DNA from: Mxb001 sp044360385
Lineage (GTDB): Bacteria > Actinomycetota > Actinomycetes > S36-B12
NCBI GenBank assembly: GCA_044360385.1
Contig: JBIKKK010000013.1
Coordinates: 1 to 24,972 of the forward strand
Direction of reading: 5' to 3'
Length of the DNA stretch: 24,972 nucleotides
The notes under the pieces: generated by a model
What the model saw: the letters and a program-made list of their open reading frames with translations, nothing else
Database searches by the model: none
What the model was told of the DNA's origin: nothing
Shown here: positions 1 through 7,294 of the stretch, piece by piece
How the letters are laid out: each line of letters begins with the position of its first letter
Position numbering within the stretch: position 1 is the first letter of the stretch
Translations under genes and position numbers: made by a program

Positions 1-1
1 G

Positions 2-610
2 GCGATCACGTTCTACATCCTGCTCTTCATCGGAGGCGGCAACGACGTCATCGCCATCTCCTTTGACCTGTCGATCAACTCGATCATCTGGTTCCTGCGG
101 ATCGCTGTGATCGTGCTGCCGCCCATCACCTTCCTCATCACTCGTCGCATTTGCATTGGCCTGCAGCGCAAGGACCGCGAGAAGCTCCTCCACGGCTACG
201 AGTCCGGGCGGATCCTGCGTCTGCCGCACGGTGAGTTCATCGAGGTCCACGAGCCGCTCAACGTCAAGGACCGCGCCGTCCTGGAGTCCGCAATCGAGGC
301 CTACCGCGCGCCCCTGCCGGCACCGGAGCGGGTCGATGCCAACGGCGTGGCCAACAAGCACTACCGCATCGACGTGATCCGCTACAAGCTCTCACGCTGG
401 TTCTACGCCGACGACATCGTGCCGCCGACCCGCGCCGAGATCGAGGCGGGCCAGGCACATGTGTCCCACGACGCCGCAATCGAGGCACCCCTGCACGCCT
501 ACGACGAGGACGAGACCGTGATGGTGCCCTTCCACGGCGGCGTCCTCCACACCGCTGGCGAGCCCGCGACCAACCGCGAGCAGCTCGAGGAGCGCGGCGG
601 CAACCTCTAA
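2..610 (+). CDS. qcrB: Cytochrome bc1 complex cytochrome b subunit, C-terminal part (5' truncated)
   Basis: This is the 3' end of the gene for cytochrome b of the menaquinol:cytochrome c reductase (complex III), an integral membrane protein that passes electrons to the aa3 oxidase encoded on the opposite strand. The frame is already open at base 2. It shows two hydrophobic stretches at the start (ending ...IIWFLRIAVIVLPPITFLIT), then a long charged cytoplasmic tail of about 150 residues with motifs such as RKDREKLLHGYESG and LPHGEFIEVHEPL. Such a tail is typical of actinobacterial QcrB and is absent from mitochondrial cytochrome b. The heme ligands and Qo site lie upstream of the window. The gene ends with TAA at 608-610. 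In actinobacteria it is usually the last gene of ctaE-qcrCAB. Identification is confident; only the N-terminal extent is unknown. Confidence 0.93.
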   Translation, partial: AITFYILLFIGGGNDVIAISFDLSINSIIWFLRIAVIVLPPITFLITRRICIGLQRKDREKLLHGYESGRILRLPHGEFIEVHEPLNVKDRAVLESAIEAYRAPLPAPERVDANGVANKHYRIDVIRYKLSRWFYADDIVPPTRAEIEAGQAHVSHDAAIEAPLHAYDEDETVMVPFHGGVLHTAGEPATNREQLEERGGNL

Positions 611-611
611 C

Positions 612-1297
612 GCACGACCTCTCGAACCGCCCCGGGCCAGGTACCGCCGCGCTCTCCCTCTGGCAGCTGCGACGATCGCCCTCGCGAGCCTCACCGGGCT
701 GGCGCTTCCCGCCAGTGCCAACCCTGAAGTGGGACGGTCCCTCTCAACGCTCCAGGACACGCCCACCTATGCCAAGCCGGCCGCGCCCACCGAGGTGATC
801 GCGAACACCGTCCCTCGCGGCGTACGCGTCTCCTGGACCCCGGGTCTAGCGGGCCATACGACGTCACTCTGGGTGACCTCGTGTCGGTCTTCCCCTTCGG
901 CAATAGCGCGGCAACGACCCGGATCTCCGGCGCCGACCTCTGGAAGGCCCTGGAGAACGGCGTCTCCGGGTACCCCTCCGACGGGCGGTTCCCGCAGATC
1001 GCCGGATTCCGCTTTGCCCTCGACCCCGATCTCCCCGTGGGCAAGCGGATTACCCGCGTCACCCTCGCGAACGGCACACCGACTCCCGCGGACAACCGGA
1101 CATACACCGTGGCAACCCTCGATTTCATGGTTTACGGCGGTGACGGCTACGTGGATGTCTTCCGGCCGGCGGAGGCGGTGATCCGCGGGCCCTACCTCGA
1201 CGACATCGTCGCCGCGATCAAGAAGGATGCGGCGGTCGGCCTGATCACGCAGGTCCCGGCCCCCGACGGCCGCATCACCGTCAGACAAATGTCCTAG
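612..1297 (+). pseudogene. Remnant of a secreted FnIII / 5'-nucleotidase protein (frameshifted, internally deleted)
   Basis: Two frames together look like the two ends of one exported enzyme. From 612 to about 845 one frame reads an arginine-rich stretch, a hydrophobic core (ATIALASLTGLALPASA, a signal peptide) and the start of a fibronectin type III-like strand (APTEVIANTVPRGVRVSWTPG). No ATG, GTG or TTG precedes it in frame. From about 850 to 1297 a second frame reads a good 5'-nucleotidase C-terminal domain: VTLGDLVSVFPFGNS, ISGADLWKALENGVSG, the FPQIAGFRF core, NRTYTVATLDFMVYGGDGYVDVF. The metallophosphoesterase domain that should lie between them is missing. The segment 881-1297 has a GTG start and could still be translated (138 aa), but it has no export signal or catalytic domain. 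An assembly deletion is the main alternative to true decay. The 3' end overlaps the convergent PPOX gene by 4 bp. Confidence 0.7.
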
Positions 1298-1680
1298 ACG
1301 GGGACGACCCGGATGCCGACCATTCCCGCGGCGCCGGGCTTGCGAGCGGCCCGGCGGCTCCGCCACATGAAGAGCTTGCCCAGCACGCCGTAGCGATTCT
1401 CGATGAGCTGCGCCGTGCGTGCGGTCTCGGCTGCATCCTCGAGGGTCGCCGTAGCTTCGACCTGCTCCCCCTTGAGAGTGCCCCGGGCATCGCAGGGTGC
1501 GACGAGGACCCGCGAGTCCTTGCGCAGCCGCTTGGCCTTGCCCGAATCAGCCTGGGTGATCACTCGGAGGGCGTCGCCATCGAGCACGAGCCACACGGGC
1601 GTGGCGACGGGTGTGCCGTCGCCACGGAAGGTGGTGAGGGACAGGTACTTGCCCTGAGCCAACTCATCGATGGCCGTCAT
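1294..1680 (-). CDS. PPOX-class F420-dependent oxidoreductase-like protein (Rv2061-type)
   Basis: This is a 128-residue split-barrel flavin/deazaflavin-binding protein of the pyridoxamine 5'-phosphate oxidase superfamily. The order of motifs (ELAQGKYLSLTTFRGDGTPVATPVW near the N-terminus, then ITQADSGKAKRLRKDSRV, VAPCDARGTLKGEQVEATA, and a C-terminal RYGVLGKLFMW) matches the actinobacterial subfamily assigned to coenzyme F420; the substrate is unknown. The start ATG (1678-1680) shares one base with the TGA of the upstream transpeptidase gene, so translation is probably coupled. This start is preferred to longer in-frame extensions, which would lie inside that gene. The stop TAG lies in a CTAG shared with the convergent nucleotidase remnant. 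Family assignment is good. F420 rather than FMN use is inferred from family resemblance. Confidence 0.85.
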   Translation of the reverse strand: MTAIDELAQGKYLSLTTFRGDGTPVATPVWLVLDGDALRVITQADSGKAKRLRKDSRVLVAPCDARGTLKGEQVEATATLEDAAETARTAQLIENRYGVLGKLFMWRSRRAARKPGAAGMVGIRVVPV

Positions 1681-2861
1681 CAGACCTCGGGTGAGGTGAG
1701 ATGCGCTCCGGTGGCCGAGCCCTTGACCCAGCGATCCCAGGAGATGTTCCAGACCGTGATCCCGTTGCCGGGATTCTGCTTCAGGGGCGTGCCGGTGATC
1801 TCGATGGGATCCCCGATGTTCGTCACGCTGAAGAGCCACCCGGCGTTGTCGACGCTCATCGAGGTGCAGCCGTGGCTGATGCGGCTGTTGCCCCACGCGC
1901 CCGCCGCCCACGGCGACGCGTGGAGGAACTCACCGTGCCAGGTGAGGCGCATGGCGTAGTCGACCTTCACCCGATAGTGGTCCGGATCATCCTCGGAGAC
2001 ACCCGCCGTGGCGTTGTCCATCACGCGGGTGCGCTCCTTGGTCATGATCAGCTTCGTGCCCGAGAGGGTTTCGAAGCCATCCATGCCCATGGTCACCGGG
2101 ATCGTGCGCTCCTTCTTGCCGTTGATGAAGACCTTCATCATGAGCGTTTGAGCGTCTGCCTCCATGACCACGCTGTCCGTCGTGCGGTAAGTCGTGCGTA
2201 CGTTGTCACGACCCCAGAGACCGGGGGCGGCTTCAACTCCGCGTAGATCGATGTCGAGTTCGATATCGGAGTTGCCCGGCCAGTAGTCCTGGGGGCGGAA
2301 GATCGCCTGGGTCGGGCCGGTCCAGTACCAGGCACCCAGGATCGGAGTCGGCGTACGCACGATCATGGCCTTCTCCACGGCCGCGCGATCCTTCACGGCC
2401 TCATCGAAGTTGACGGTGAGGGGCATGCCCACTCCGAACTGCGTGCCGGCCTCGAGGCCGGGCGATGCCTTGAGGAAGCCGTCCGGGTCGACCGTGCGGA
2501 TCTTCTCCGTAAGGGAGGCTTCCTGGCCGCGCGCATCCACCGCCGTGGCCTGCACGGTGTAGGTGGTGTTGAAGTCAAGATAGGACCGTTGGGAGGTCCA
2601 AGTGCGCCCGTCCGGGGAGAGCTCACCCTTGACGACCCTGCTCGGGCCCTGCGTGACGAGCACGTCCGTGAGGCGCCCGTGGTCGACGTGCACGACGATC
2701 GGACGATCGATGGGGGCATCGCGCACGATGGCGTCCACGAGGCCGATCTGGGCTATGGAGGCGTCCGGAAGCGCGGCCGAGGTGAATTCCAGGCTGGGCT
2801 GGCAGGCCGTGACCGCGAGCAGGGCCACACCCGCGGCAGTGGCGATCAGGGGTCGGCGCAT
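1680..2861 (-). CDS. L,D-transpeptidase lipoprotein (YkuD domain with Ig-like domains)
   Basis: This is a 393-residue cell-wall enzyme that would form 3-3 peptidoglycan cross-links on the outer face of the membrane. The N-terminus has a short positive region, a hydrophobic core and a lipobox (LLAVTAC, Cys20), so it is probably a lipoprotein. The middle contains two Ig-like regions, as in mycobacterial Ldt proteins. The C-terminal third is the YkuD catalytic domain, with HGEFLHASPW followed by ISHGCTSMS; His330 and Cys332 are the expected catalytic residues. The ATG at 2861 is preferred over upstream in-frame starts because the lipoprotein signal begins there and a TATCCT hexamer lies 7 nt before it. 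The gene follows ctaF by 32 bp on the same strand, and the PPOX gene is coupled to its stop. The family is certain; the paralogue type is not. Confidence 0.92.
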   Translation of the reverse strand: MRRPLIATAAGVALLAVTACQPSLEFTSAALPDASIAQIGLVDAIVRDAPIDRPIVVHVDHGRLTDVLVTQGPSRVVKGELSPDGRTWTSQRSYLDFNTTYTVQATAVDARGQEASLTEKIRTVDPDGFLKASPGLEAGTQFGVGMPLTVNFDEAVKDRAAVEKAMIVRTPTPILGAWYWTGPTQAIFRPQDYWPGNSDIELDIDLRGVEAAPGLWGRDNVRTTYRTTDSVVMEADAQTLMMKVFINGKKERTIPVTMGMDGFETLSGTKLIMTKERTRVMDNATAGVSEDDPDHYRVKVDYAMRLTWHGEFLHASPWAAGAWGNSRISHGCTSMSVDNAGWLFSVTNIGDPIEITGTPLKQNPGNGITVWNISWDRWVKGSATGAHLTSPEV

Positions 2862-2868
2862 GTCCAAG

Positions 2869-2874
2869 AGGATA
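2869..2874 (-). promoter_or_regulatory. Likely -10 box of a leaderless promoter for the L,D-transpeptidase gene
   Basis: On the minus strand TATCCT lies exactly 7 nt before the ATG at 2861, and there is no Shine-Dalgarno sequence in between. This spacing places the transcript start at or next to the start codon. It gives the transpeptidase/PPOX pair its own promoter downstream of the cta operon. Confidence 0.5.
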
Positions 2875-2893
2875 ACCCGCCGAACGCCGCGTC

Positions 2894-3289
2894 TCAGCGC
2901 GCGAACTCGCCGCGGTAGTACTCGAAAAGCCAGCCAATGACCGAAACGAGCAACACCGAGACCCCGAGGACCACGAGCCATGCGGCGAAAATGAACCCCA
3001 GGGCGATGAGCATGGCCGCGAATCCCACGGGGAGCGGCCACCAGCTGTGGGGGCTGTAGAAGCCGTATTCCGGGTCGGCCTCGTCGATCTCGGCATTGGC
3101 CCGGTCCTCAGGGAGGCCGTCGAGGCGCTTGTTGGTGTAGAGGATGTAGAAGGCCACGAGGAAGGCAAGGCCACCGGTCATGACCAGGGCCGTGGTGCCG
3201 ATCTCGTCACCGCTGACGTAGAAGTAGATGCCGCCTACGGCGAGGAAGAAGATCGCACCGAGGGCGAAGGACCAGCCGCCGATCTTCAC
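2894..3289 (-). CDS. ctaF: Cytochrome c oxidase subunit 4, actinobacterial type
   Basis: This is a 131-residue membrane protein and the small fourth subunit of the actinobacterial aa3 oxidase in the bc1-aa3 supercomplex. It has four hydrophobic segments: two near the N-terminus (GWSFALGAIFFLAVGGIYFYV and TTALVMTGGLAFLVAFYIL), a loop rich in acidic residues containing PEYGFYSPHSWWPL, and two C-terminal helices ending in a short basic tail. The loop motif is characteristic of CtaF. The GTG start overlaps the TGA of ctaD by 4 bp (GTGA), with a GGGGAG Shine-Dalgarno sequence about 7 nt upstream. It is the last gene of ctaC-ctaD-ctaF. Confidence 0.94.
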   Translation of the reverse strand: MKIGGWSFALGAIFFLAVGGIYFYVSGDEIGTTALVMTGGLAFLVAFYILYTNKRLDGLPEDRANAEIDEADPEYGFYSPHSWWPLPVGFAAMLIALGFIFAAWLVVLGVSVLLVSVIGWLFEYYRGEFAR

Positions 3290-4992
3290 GAGGCGCTCCC
3301 CGTCGTGACCTGGCCAGCAGGTGTCGGCTGGTGCTCTGCGAGCTCGGGGTGGTGCAGGTCGAAGGCCGGGCGCTCGGAGCGGATCCGGGGCAGCGAGGTG
3401 AAGTTATGGCGCGGGGGCGGGCAGGAGGTCGCCCACTCCAGCGAGCCGCCCCAGCCCCAGGGATCATCGACTGTCACCTTGGGCGCGTTCTTCCAGGTCC
3501 ACAGGACATTCCAGATGAAGACGAGAGTAGACAGGCCGACGAGGATCGAGCCGATGGACGAGACGGTGTTGAGGGTCGTGAAGCCGTCGCTGGCGAGGTA
3601 GTCGCCGTATCGACGTGGCATGCCCTGCACGCCGAGCCAGTGCTGCACAAGGAAGGTCACCTGGAAGCCGATGAAGACCATCCAGAACTGCACGTGACCG
3701 AGCTTCTCGTTGAGCATCCGACCGGTCATCTTGGGCCACCAGAAGTAGAGGCCCGCAAACATGAGGAATACGACAGTGCCGAAGACGACGTAGTGGAAGT
3801 GCGCCACGACGAAGTAGCTGTCCGACACGTGGAAGTCCAGCGGTGGCGCCGACAAGATGATGCCCGTGAGACCGCCGAAGAGGAAGGTGACGAGGAAGCC
3901 CATCGTGTAAAGCATGGGCGTCTCAAAGCTCACCGACCCTCGCCACATGGTGCCGATCCAGTTAAAGAACTTCACACCCGTGGGCACGGCGATGAGCATC
4001 GTCATGAGTGCGAAGAACGGCAGGTAGACCGAGCCCGTGACGTACATGTGGTGGGCCCACACCGCGACCGACAGCGCGCCGATCGCCATGGTGGCAAAGA
4101 CCAGTCCCTTGTAGCCGAAGATCGGCTTGCGGGAGAAGACGGGGATGATCTCGCTCGCGATGCCGAAGAAGGGCAACGCGAGGATGTAGACCTCCGGGTG
4201 CCCGAAGAACCAGAAGAGGTGCTGCCACAGGATGGCGCCACCGTTCTCCGCCTCGAAGACCACAGCGCCGAACTGACGGTCGATGAAGGCCATGAGCAGC
4301 GCCGCCGCCAGGATCGGGAAGGCCACCAGGACAAGCACGCTGGTGATGAAGATCGTCCACGTGAAGATCGGCATCCGGAACATCGTCATGCCGGGGCAGC
4401 GCATGCAGAAGATCGTCGTGATGAAGTTGACGGCGCCCAGGATCGTGCCCAGGCCGCCCATGGCGAGGCCGAGCAGCCAGAGGTCAGCGCCGACCTCGGG
4501 GGAATTCACGGCGTTGCTCAGGGGCTGGTAGGCGAACCAGCCGAAGGATGCCGCACCTCCCGGTGTGATGAAGCTCAGGGCGATAGTGAGGCCACCGAAG
4601 AAGAAGAGCCAGTAGCCGAGCATGTTCAGCCGCGGGAAGGCCACGTCAGGCGACCCGATCTGCAGCGGCATGATCACGTTGCCGAAGCCGACGTAGAGCG
4701 GCGTCGCGAAGAGGAAGAGCATGATCGTGCCGTGCATGGTGAAGAGCTGGTTGTACTGCTCAAGCGACACAAACTGCATGCCGGGTGTGGCGAGCTCGGC
4801 GCGGATGACGAGCGCCATGGCGCCCGCGGCCACGAACCAGAAGAAGGAGGTGATCAGGTAGAGGTAGCCGATCGTCTTGTGATCGGTCGATGTGACCCAC
4901 TTGACGATCGTGCGGCCGAGGTGGTCTCGCCGGACCTGCTTAGGAATCGGCGCCGCGGTCGGCGTCGCGACCGGATCATTGAGGATGGTCAC
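3286..4992 (-). CDS. ctaD: Cytochrome c oxidase subunit I
   Basis: This is the 568-residue catalytic subunit of the aa3 terminal oxidase, a 12-helix membrane protein that reduces oxygen to water and pumps protons. Diagnostic motifs are present in order: TSTDHKTIGYLY at the N-terminus, MHGTIMLFLF (heme a ligand region), FWFFGHPEVYILALPFFG (CuB His and the cross-linked Tyr region), WAHHMYVTG (CuB His pair), and VAHFHYVVFG (heme a3 and heme a ligands). Length is normal for an actinobacterial CtaD. The GTG start overlaps the ctaC stop by 4 bp. No key residue appears to be missing. Confidence 0.97.
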   Translation of the reverse strand: MTILNDPVATPTAAPIPKQVRRDHLGRTIVKWVTSTDHKTIGYLYLITSFFWFVAAGAMALVIRAELATPGMQFVSLEQYNQLFTMHGTIMLFLFATPLYVGFGNVIMPLQIGSPDVAFPRLNMLGYWLFFFGGLTIALSFITPGGAASFGWFAYQPLSNAVNSPEVGADLWLLGLAMGGLGTILGAVNFITTIFCMRCPGMTMFRMPIFTWTIFITSVLVLVAFPILAAALLMAFIDRQFGAVVFEAENGGAILWQHLFWFFGHPEVYILALPFFGIASEIIPVFSRKPIFGYKGLVFATMAIGALSVAVWAHHMYVTGSVYLPFFALMTMLIAVPTGVKFFNWIGTMWRGSVSFETPMLYTMGFLVTFLFGGLTGIILSAPPLDFHVSDSYFVVAHFHYVVFGTVVFLMFAGLYFWWPKMTGRMLNEKLGHVQFWMVFIGFQVTFLVQHWLGVQGMPRRYGDYLASDGFTTLNTVSSIGSILVGLSTLVFIWNVLWTWKNAPKVTVDDPWGWGGSLEWATSCPPPRHNFTSLPRIRSERPAFDLHHPELAEHQPTPAGQVTTGSAS

Positions 4993-5804
4993 AGGGTCCT
5001 CCCCTCGGACGGGCGTTCACCGGTGTAGTTGACGCGCTCGCTCTCCAGCTTGCCGGTCTGCCCCTTGGCGCGGAGCTCCTCCATGTGCTGATCGAACTCC
5101 GCCCGCGAGACGACGTTGACGTTGAACAGCATGCGGGCATGGTCGGTGCCGCACAACTCGGCGCAGCGACCGATGAAGGTGCCCTCCTTGTTGGGCGTGA
5201 TCTCGAAGGTGTTGACCTTGCCGGGGATGACGTCCATCTTGAAGAGCCAGTCGATCACCCAGAAGGAGTGGATGACGTCGGGCGACGTGAGCTCGAACTT
5301 GATCTTCTCGTCGACAGGCACCCACAGCGTGGGGGGAATACCCGGGGTGCCGACGTCGTACACCTCTTCATCGAGGTAGTTGAAAGCCCAGCTCCACCGG
5401 AATCCGACGACGTTGATGGTCTCGCTCTGGTCGTTTTCGACCGAGAGGAGCTCCGTCTGATCGCGCGCGGTGAAGACGAAGAGGCCGAGGATCATGACCA
5501 GCGGGACGATCGTGTAAAGCAGTTCGAGCGGCAGGTTGTACTTCGTCTGCTCCGGCACGCCGTCGTTGCCCTTGCGACGCCGGTAGGCAATCGCGGCCCA
5601 CAGGATGAGGGCCCAGGTGACGATTCCTACGCCCCACGCCGCGATCCACGTGCCCTGCCAGAGGTTTTGGACGATGGGGCCCTCCGCCGTGGCGGGGTCG
5701 GGCAGATCGAAGAAAAAGGCCTCATTGGCCGTGCAACCAGAGGCCGTCACGGCCACGAGGCCCAGTGCGGCAGATGTCAGCAGAATGCGGCGCCGTCGCT
5801 CCAC
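4989..5804 (-). CDS. ctaC: Cytochrome c oxidase subunit II
   Basis: This 271-residue subunit carries the binuclear CuA centre that receives electrons from cytochrome c. It starts with a basic N-terminus and a lipoprotein signal (lipobox TASGC, Cys24). Two transmembrane helices follow (WIAAWGVGIVTWALILWAAIA and LLYTIVPLVMILGLFVF), then the external cupredoxin domain. The domain has FRWSWAF, VIHSFWVIDW and the CuA loop CAELCGTDHARM, with both Cys and the His and Met ligands intact. The start is GTG at 5804. No Shine-Dalgarno sequence is visible, but TAGTGT lies 7 nt upstream. It is the first gene of ctaCDF and is divergent from the desulfurase homologue. Confidence 0.96.
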   Translation of the reverse strand: MERRRRILLTSAALGLVAVTASGCTANEAFFFDLPDPATAEGPIVQNLWQGTWIAAWGVGIVTWALILWAAIAYRRRKGNDGVPEQTKYNLPLELLYTIVPLVMILGLFVFTARDQTELLSVENDQSETINVVGFRWSWAFNYLDEEVYDVGTPGIPPTLWVPVDEKIKFELTSPDVIHSFWVIDWLFKMDVIPGKVNTFEITPNKEGTFIGRCAELCGTDHARMLFNVNVVSRAEFDQHMEELRAKGQTGKLESERVNYTGERPSEGRTL

Positions 5805-5811
5805 GTCAGCG

Positions 5812-5817
5812 ACACTA
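5812..5817 (-). promoter_or_regulatory. Likely -10 box of the ctaC leaderless promoter
   Basis: The minus strand reads TAGTGT followed by 7 nt and then the GTG start of ctaC. No ribosome binding site separates them. It mirrors the TAGCGT-7-GTG arrangement of the divergent gene in the same 88-bp intergenic region. No clear -35 hexamer was seen. Confidence 0.55.
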
Positions 5818-5879
5818 GCGCAAGGGGAATTCCTCGCCCGGCAGGGGGCGCGACGACCTGCCAGGAGTCACCGGGCGGG

Positions 5880-5885
5880 TAGCGT
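5880..5885 (+). promoter_or_regulatory. Likely -10 box of a leaderless promoter for the desulfurase-like gene
   Basis: TAGCGT ends 7 nt before the GTG at 5893. The same hexamer precedes the glycerate kinase and gcvT starts by 6 nt. This placement supports GTG 5893 as the real start rather than the many in-frame codons upstream, which would run into ctaC on the other strand. Confidence 0.55.
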
Positions 5886-5892
5886 CACCGCC

Positions 5893-7059
5893 GTGCCCTC
5901 CCCTGCGCCACCCGCGGGCTTCCTCGATGCCGCCTCCGGTCAGCCGCTCAACCCGGCGGCCCAGGAGGCCTGGGCCGTGGCGGCTGACGCCGGCTGGGCG
6001 GACCCCGCCCGGCTCTACCGGGAAGGGCGCCGTGCCGCGCTCCTGAGGGACTCCGCTCGTGAGGCGGTCGCGGCCCGGATAGGGGCCCGACCCGAGGAGG
6101 TCAGCCTCGTGGCCGATGGGGCCCTCCCCGCCGCAATCGGGCGCTGGCTGAGCTCCTCCGGGGGTTCAGGGCGGCTTATCTGCTCTGCCGTGGAGCACAG
6201 CAGCGTCCTCGCGGAGGCCGACGCCCTCGTCGCCCGAGGGGGCAGGGCCGACGTCATCGGGGTCGACCGGACCTGCCGCGTCGACCTCCCCGCCTACCTC
6301 GAGGCGGTGGGAACCGGGGCCCGGCGGGTTGGCCAAGCCGCCCCTGTCGGGCTCACCCTCGCGGTGCTCCAGACGGCCAACCACGAGGTGGGAACCCTCC
6401 AGCCGGTCGCCGAGGTCGCCCAGGCCTGCGACGAGGCTGGCGTCCCGCTTCTCCTCGACGCCTCGGTGACCCTCGGCAGGCAGGACCCCCCGGAGGCTTG
6501 GTCGCTCCTCGTGGGTCGGGCCTCGACCTGGGGCGGGCCGCCCGGGGTCAGCGTGGTCGCCGTGCGTCGCCGACTGCACGCACCGCCACTCGACCTCCCC
6601 GACGCGGGCCTGCCCGCGGTGATCTCGGCCGCACGTGGGCTGGAGTGGGCCGACGACCACCGCGCAGACGACGCCGCACGCGCCAGGCAGCTCACCGAAC
6701 GCATCCGCGCGGTCGCGTCGTCCGCGGTCCCCGACGTATCACTCCTCGGTGGCGACGACCGGGTCGAGTACCTCACCGCACTGTCGTGCCTCTTCGTCGA
6801 TGGCGAGGCTCTGGTGCTGGGGCTTGACCGCGAGGGCTACGCGATCTCGAGCGGCTCATCGTGCGTCTCCGATCTGCGACGCCCGAGCCATGTCCTCGTC
6901 GCGATGGGGGTGCTCACACAGGGCAACGTTCGCATCTCACTCCCCTTCGGCGTCACTGACGAGACCATCGAAGGTTTCCTGTCGACCTTCCCTCGCGTCG
7001 TTCAGGAAGTCCGTGCCATGCTCCACGCGGATGACCTGAGTGGAGAGCCCGATGGATGA
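5893..7059 (+). CDS. Cysteine desulfurase-like protein lacking the PLP lysine
   Basis: This 388-residue protein has the fold-type-I architecture of NifS/IscS-like enzymes. Homologous segments are seen in order: FLDAASGQPLNP (N-terminus), SAVEHSSVL (PLP-stacking His102), LQTANHEVGTLQP (Asn173), LLLDASVTLG (Asp189), and SSGSSCVSDLRRPSHVLVAMG (active-site Cys324). The segment that should hold the Schiff-base lysine (usually S-H-K before WGGP) reads ASTWGGPPG, so His and Lys are replaced by Ser211 and Thr212. The usual Gln after the Asp is Val192. On reading the full translation no lysine was found anywhere, so no internal aldimine can form. Streptomyces has similar proteins, sometimes fused to a TusA domain; here the TusA-like gene is separate and overlaps by 8 bp. 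Desulfurase activity by the standard mechanism is therefore unlikely. It may act as a scaffold, persulfide carrier or regulator. Confidence 0.85.
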   Translation: MPSPAPPAGFLDAASGQPLNPAAQEAWAVAADAGWADPARLYREGRRAALLRDSAREAVAARIGARPEEVSLVADGALPAAIGRWLSSSGGSGRLICSAVEHSSVLAEADALVARGGRADVIGVDRTCRVDLPAYLEAVGTGARRVGQAAPVGLTLAVLQTANHEVGTLQPVAEVAQACDEAGVPLLLDASVTLGRQDPPEAWSLLVGRASTWGGPPGVSVVAVRRRLHAPPLDLPDAGLPAVISAARGLEWADDHRADDAARARQLTERIRAVASSAVPDVSLLGGDDRVEYLTALSCLFVDGEALVLGLDREGYAISSGSSCVSDLRRPSHVLVAMGVLTQGNVRISLPFGVTDETIEGFLSTFPRVVQEVRAMLHADDLSGEPDG

Positions 7060-7294
7060 CCTACCGCGCCCTGATGTGCGGCTGAATGAGCGCGGCCACC
7101 GCTGTCCCATGCCCGTGATTGCCGTGGCACGCGCGGCCAAGGAGTCAGCCGCTGGCACCGTGATTGCCGTGGCGTGCACCGACCCCGGAGCCGCTTCTGA
7201 CATCCCCGCCTGGTGCGACATGCGTGGTGTCGACTACCTCGGCTCGCACGAGGAGGCCGACGGAGCCGTCACCTACCTCGTGCGGACTCGCTGA
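7052..7294 (+). CDS. TusA-like sulfur carrier protein
   Basis: This 80-residue protein is of the TusA/SirA family, which carries sulfur as a persulfide on a cysteine. The family motif is intact: GHRCPMPVIAVARAAKE, with Cys18 in a CPxP context, followed by AGTVIAVACTDPGAASDIPAWC and a C-terminal beta strand. The ATG at 7052 has a GGAG Shine-Dalgarno sequence about 7 nt upstream and lies inside the last codons of the desulfurase-like gene (8-bp overlap), so the two are translationally coupled. An upstream GTG at 7040 is possible but has no better ribosome site. The pairing suggests that the upstream protein and this carrier act together. The 3' end overlaps the convergent aat gene by 26 bp. Confidence 0.88.
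   Translation: MDDLPRPDVRLNERGHRCPMPVIAVARAAKESAAGTVIAVACTDPGAASDIPAWCDMRGVDYLGSHEEADGAVTYLVRTR

Noticed and set aside
3331..5028. A 565-codon open frame on the plus strand opposite ctaD/ctaC
   Set aside because: It is the antisense of clearly real ctaD and ctaC. Its translation is a run of charged residues without domains, as expected for the complement of a GC-rich gene.
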